Part shown: piece by piece, positions 61,150 through 64,000 of the stretch | Numbering within the stretch: the first letter of the stretch is position 1 | Layout of the letters: every line of letters starts with the position of its first letter | Assembly (NCBI RefSeq): GCF_000600335.2 | Contig: NZ_KK088604.1 | Location: forward strand, 62,001 to 126,000 | DNA from: Rubellimicrobium mesophilum DSM 19309 | Lineage (GTDB): Bacteria > Pseudomonadota > Alphaproteobacteria > Rhodobacterales > Rhodobacteraceae | DNA: 64,000 nucleotides | Direction: 5' to 3' | The notes under the pieces: model-generated | What the model was told of the DNA's origin: nothing | Database searches by the model: none | Seen by the model: the letters and a program-made list of their open reading frames with translations, nothing else | Program-made: the position numbers and the translations under genes

Positions 61150-62304
61150 ATGACGCTGCAAGAGCCGCAGGCCAAGCCTGCGAACCCGCGTTTTTCCTCG
61201 GGCCCCTGCGCCAAGCCCCCCACCTGGAGCACCGACGCGCTGAAGGACGCCAGGCTCGGCCGGTCGCACCGCGCCGCCGAGGGCAAGGCGCGGCTGAAGC
61301 GCGCCATCGACCTCACGCGAGAGGTGCTGGCGGTGCCGGACACGCATCGCATCGGGATCGTGCCGGCCTCGGACACGGGCGCCGTGGAGATGGCGATGTG
61401 GACCATGCTGGGCGAGCGGCCCGTGGAGATGGTCGCCTGGGAGTCGTTCGGCGAGGGTTGGGTCACGGACGCCGTGAAGCAGCTCAGGCTCGACGCGCGG
61501 GTGCACCGGGCGGATTACGGTAAGATCGTCGACATGGCGTCCTTGGACTACGACCGCGACGTGGTCTTCACCTGGAACGGCACGACCTCGGGCGTGCGGG
61601 TGCCGTCGGGGGACGTGATCCCGGCCGACCGCAAGGGGCTCACGATCTGCGATGCGACCTCGGCGGCCTTCGCGCAGGAGCTGCCGTGGGACAGGCTCGA
61701 TGTGACGACGTTCTCCTGGCAGAAGGTCATGGGCGGCGAGGCGGCGCATGGGGTTCTCGTGCTCGGTCCGCGCGCGGTGGAGCGGCTTGAGAGTTACGTG
61801 CCCGACCGGCCGCTGCCGAAGATCTTCCGGCTCACGAGCAAGGGAAAGCTGATCGAGGGGATCTTCCAGGGCGAGACGATCAACACGCCCTCGATGCTCT
61901 GCGTCGAGGACTGGATCGTGGCGCTGGAGTGGGGGAAGTCGGTCGGGGGCCTTGAGGGGCTGATCGCGCGGGCGGATGCGAACGCCAAGGCCGTCTGGGA
62001 CTTCTGCGACGCGCGGCCTTGGGTCGCGAACCTCGCGGAGGACGCAGGCACGCGGTCGAACACCTCGGTGTGCCTCAGGTTCACCGATCCGCGCATCGCG
62101 GACGGGGCGGCGTTTGCGAAGGCCGTGGCCAAGCGGCTGGAGCAGGCGGGCGCGGCTTGGGACGTGGGCGCGTATCGCGATGCGCCTCCGGGCCTGCGGG
62201 TCTGGTGCGGGGCGACGGTGGAGCTGGCGGACGTGCAGGCGATGCTGCCGTGGCTCGACTGGGCATTCCATGCCGAGATCGAGAAGGTCGCGCAGGCGGC
62301 ATGA
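61150..62304 (+). CDS. serC: Phosphoserine aminotransferase
   Basis: A 384-residue PLP enzyme converting 3-phosphohydroxypyruvate to phosphoserine (also used in pyridoxal synthesis). It belongs to the alphaproteobacterial class, beginning NPRFSSGPCAKPPTW. PLP-site pieces are VPASDTGAVEMAMW, TWNGTTSGVRVP, CDATSAAFA and the lysine in TTFSWQKVMGGEAAHG. The end contains GLRVWCGATVELADVQAMLP. It is divergent from serB and followed by serA on the same strand, with a repeat pair between. The leader described above overlaps its ribosome site. Confidence 0.97.
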   Translation: MTLQEPQAKPANPRFSSGPCAKPPTWSTDALKDARLGRSHRAAEGKARLKRAIDLTREVLAVPDTHRIGIVPASDTGAVEMAMWTMLGERPVEMVAWESFGEGWVTDAVKQLRLDARVHRADYGKIVDMASLDYDRDVVFTWNGTTSGVRVPSGDVIPADRKGLTICDATSAAFAQELPWDRLDVTTFSWQKVMGGEAAHGVLVLGPRAVERLESYVPDRPLPKIFRLTSKGKLIEGIFQGETINTPSMLCVEDWIVALEWGKSVGGLEGLIARADANAKAVWDFCDARPWVANLAEDAGTRSNTSVCLRFTDPRIADGAAFAKAVAKRLEQAGAAWDVGAYRDAPPGLRVWCGATVELADVQAMLPWLDWAFHAEIEKVAQAA

Positions 62305-62310
62305 GGTGCA

Positions 62311-62388
62311 TGGCGGGGTGAACCCCGCCCTACGGGTGCGAGATCGCGCGCCCGGTTCCCCCTTCGTAGGGCGGGGTTCACCCCGCCA
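62311..62388. repeat. Inverted pair of palindromic (REP-like) elements between serC and serA
   Basis: TGGCGGGGTGAACCCCGCCC with TACGGG (62311-62333) faces TAGGGCGGGGTTCACCCCGC (62367-62386) across about 30 bp. It has the same arms and loop as the pair at 15.8 kb but lies between two co-directional genes of one pathway, so it could attenuate or stabilise the serC-serA transcript. Confidence 0.85.
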
Positions 62389-62418
62389 CCCCCAAAATCA
62401 GGATTCATGGAGCCCCAC

Positions 62419-64000
62419 ATGGCCCCCCGCGTGCTCATCTCGGACGAACTCTCGACCGCCGCCGTGCAGATCTTCAAGGATCGCGGCGTCGAGGTGGACT
62501 ACCAACCCAAGCTCGGCAAGGACAAGGACGCCCTCCTCGCCATCATCGGCGACTACGACGGCCTCGCCATCCGGTCGGCCACCAAGGCGACCGAGAAGCT
62601 GATCGCCGCCGCGGCGAACCTCAAGGTCATCGGGCGGGCGGGGATCGGGGTGGACAACGTGGACATCCCGGCGGCGTCGAAGAAGGGCGTGATCGTGATG
62701 AACACGCCCTTCGGGAACTCCATCACCACCGCCGAGCACGCCATCGCCATGATGCTGGCGGTGGCGCGGCAGATCCCGGAGGCGAACGCCTCGACCCATG
62801 CCGGCAAGTGGGAGAAGTCCCGCTTCATGGGCGTGGAGCTGACCGGCAAGACGCTGGGCGTGATCGGCGCGGGCAACATCGGCGGGATCGTCTGCGACCG
62901 GGCGCGGGGCCTCAGGATGAAGGTGATCGCCTACGACCCCTTCCTGTCGGAGGAGCGGGCGGACCAGCTCGGCGTCGAGAAGGTGGAGCTGGAGGACCTG
63001 CTGCACCGGGCGGACTTCATCACGCTGCACGTGCCGCTGACGGACCAGACCCGCAACATCCTGTCGCGCGAGGCCATCCAGAAGCTGAAGCCGGGCGTGC
63101 GCATCGTCAACTGCGCGCGGGGCGGCCTCGTGGACGAGGAGGCGCTGGCCGAGGCGCTGAAGTCGGGGCACGTCGCCGGCGCGGCCTTGGACGTCTTCGC
63201 GGTGGAGCCCGCGACGGCCTCGCCGCTGTTCAACCTGCCGAACGTGGTCTGCACGCCGCACCTCGGCGCCGCGACGACCGAGGCGCAGGAGAACGTGGCG
63301 CTCCAGGTAGCCGAGCAGATGTCGGACTATCTGCTGACCGGGGCGGTGACGAACGCGCTCAACATGCCCTCGGTGACCGCCGAGGAGGCCAAGGTGATGG
63401 GGCCGTGGATCCGGCTCGCGGGGCATCTGGGCAACTTCGTGGGGCAGATGACCGACGAGCCGATCAAGGCGATCAACGTGCTCTATGACGGGGTCGCGTC
63501 GACGATGAACCTCGCGGCGCTGAACTGCGCGGTGATCGCGGGGATCATGCGGCGGGCGAACCCGGACGTGAACCTCGTCTCCGCGCCGGTGATCGCGCGC
63601 GAGCGGGGCATCCACGTGAGCACCACGCGGCAGGACCAGACCGGGATGTTCGAGGGCTACGTCAAGGTGACGGTCGTCACGGACGCGCGCGAGCGGTCGG
63701 TGGCGGGGACGGTCTTCTCGGACGGGAAGCCCCGGTTCATCCAGATCAAGGGCATCACCGTCGATGCCGAGATCGGGGCGAACATGGTCTACACGACGAA
63801 CGAGGACGTGCCGGGGATCATCGGGACGCTCGGTCAGACGATGGGCGAGAACGGGGTCAACATCGCGAACTTCACCCTGGGGCGGAGCCAGCGCGGCGGC
63901 GAGGCCATCGCGATCCTGTATGTGGACGACCCGGTGCCGGAGCCGATCCTCGACAAGCTGCGGCGGACAGGGATGTTCCAGCAGGTGAAGGCGCTGGCCT
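62419..64000 (+). CDS. serA: D-3-phosphoglycerate dehydrogenase (runs off right edge)
   Basis: 527 codons are visible and the window ends within the last few of the family's usual about 531. SerA commits glycolytic 3-phosphoglycerate to serine. The substrate domain surrounds a Rossmann fold with LGVIGAGNIGGIVCDRARGL. Catalytic residues are in VNCARGGLVDEEAL (Arg) and CTPHLGAATTEAQENVA (His), with the Glu in VFAVEPA. An intervening domain and a C-terminal ACT domain (NEDVPGIIGTLGQTMGENG) make it the long, serine-sensitive type. ATG 62419 is chosen, with GGAG upstream; ATG 62407 is in frame with AGGA and also possible. Confidence 0.97.
   Translation, partial: MAPRVLISDELSTAAVQIFKDRGVEVDYQPKLGKDKDALLAIIGDYDGLAIRSATKATEKLIAAAANLKVIGRAGIGVDNVDIPAASKKGVIVMNTPFGNSITTAEHAIAMMLAVARQIPEANASTHAGKWEKSRFMGVELTGKTLGVIGAGNIGGIVCDRARGLRMKVIAYDPFLSEERADQLGVEKVELEDLLHRADFITLHVPLTDQTRNILSREAIQKLKPGVRIVNCARGGLVDEEALAEALKSGHVAGAALDVFAVEPATASPLFNLPNVVCTPHLGAATTEAQENVALQVAEQMSDYLLTGAVTNALNMPSVTAEEAKVMGPWIRLAGHLGNFVGQMTDEPIKAINVLYDGVASTMNLAALNCAVIAGIMRRANPDVNLVSAPVIARERGIHVSTTRQDQTGMFEGYVKVTVVTDARERSVAGTVFSDGKPRFIQIKGITVDAEIGANMVYTTNEDVPGIIGTLGQTMGENGVNIANFTLGRSQRGGEAIAILYVDDPVPEPILDKLRRTGMFQQVKALA

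Noticed and set aside
1-64000. Phage, defence islands, secondary-metabolite clusters, tRNA or rRNA genes
   Set aside because: No integrase, restriction, toxin-antitoxin, NRPS/PKS or RNA-gene signatures were recognised by reading both strands.

Overview
The window is very G+C-rich and gene-dense. It looks like a chromosomal segment of an alphaproteobacterium of the Rhodobacteraceae/Roseobacter group. The evidence is family content and gene order: the zinc-ribbon/ftsE/ftsX/plsC block, argH-small lipoprotein-lysA-DUF4175, a serB/serC/serA cluster, DUF1244, an IalB-family protein, and an Lrp regulator divergent from alanine dehydrogenase. Genus cannot be fixed from what is visible. I saw no tRNA, rRNA, transposase, integrase, prophage or CRISPR array.

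Layout. 0-5.8 kb: 5' end of rsgA, the 4.5S SRP RNA, an M24-fold protein, a Flp-like small pilin, lrp/ald, mscL and a GST. 5.9-14.6 kb: a minus-strand translation block, pyk-rpmI-rplT-pheS and then pheT, with pheS and pheT separated by about 2.6 kb of small accessory genes, palindromic repeats and one A+T-rich orphan. 14.7-24.4 kb: N-formylglutamate amidohydrolase, DUF1244, a D-amino acid aminotransferase/epimerase pair, arsC, uracil-DNA glycosylase, moaB, a DsbD-N protein, yqgE, a TlpA thioredoxin, argH and DUF6064. 24.5-38.5 kb: lysA, DUF4175, ftsEX, plsC, accA, a diguanylate cyclase, asparaginase, an IalB protein, rlmN and a GFA protein. 38.5-50.5 kb: a carbohydrate locus of two divergent operons. 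The left one carries an ABC importer (binding protein, two permeases, ATPase), a GH2 beta-mannosidase, a TIM-barrel isomerase and a Gfo/Idh/MocA dehydrogenase. The right one carries a LacI regulator plus a second isomerase and a second dehydrogenase. 50.5-64 kb: a LOG-family protein, dapD, a sulfotransferase, a receiver protein, plsY, a dihydroorotase-like pyrC, pyrB, a TSUP transporter and serB/serC/serA (serA runs off the right edge).

Two genome-scale patterns stand out. First, at least six otherwise normal genes (pheS, argH, pyrB, the N-formylglutamate amidohydrolase, the epimerase, a DUF167 gene) carry single frameshifts, and lysA carries three frameshifts that cancel. Most map to runs of 4-7 G or C and are best explained by homopolymer-length errors in the sequence rather than true gene loss. 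Second, the longer intergenic gaps, mostly between convergent genes, hold pairs of inverted palindromes of the form GTAGGG-arm-loop-arm whose arms differ between sites but stay self-complementary. A separate ~59-bp element occurs twice, in opposite orientations, flanking the DsbD-N/yqgE gene pair. I found no clear novel defence or biosynthetic system. The best candidates for something undescribed are the 59-bp element, the A+T-rich orphan overlapping the end of pheS, and the doubled isomerase/dehydrogenase arrangement of the mannoside locus.
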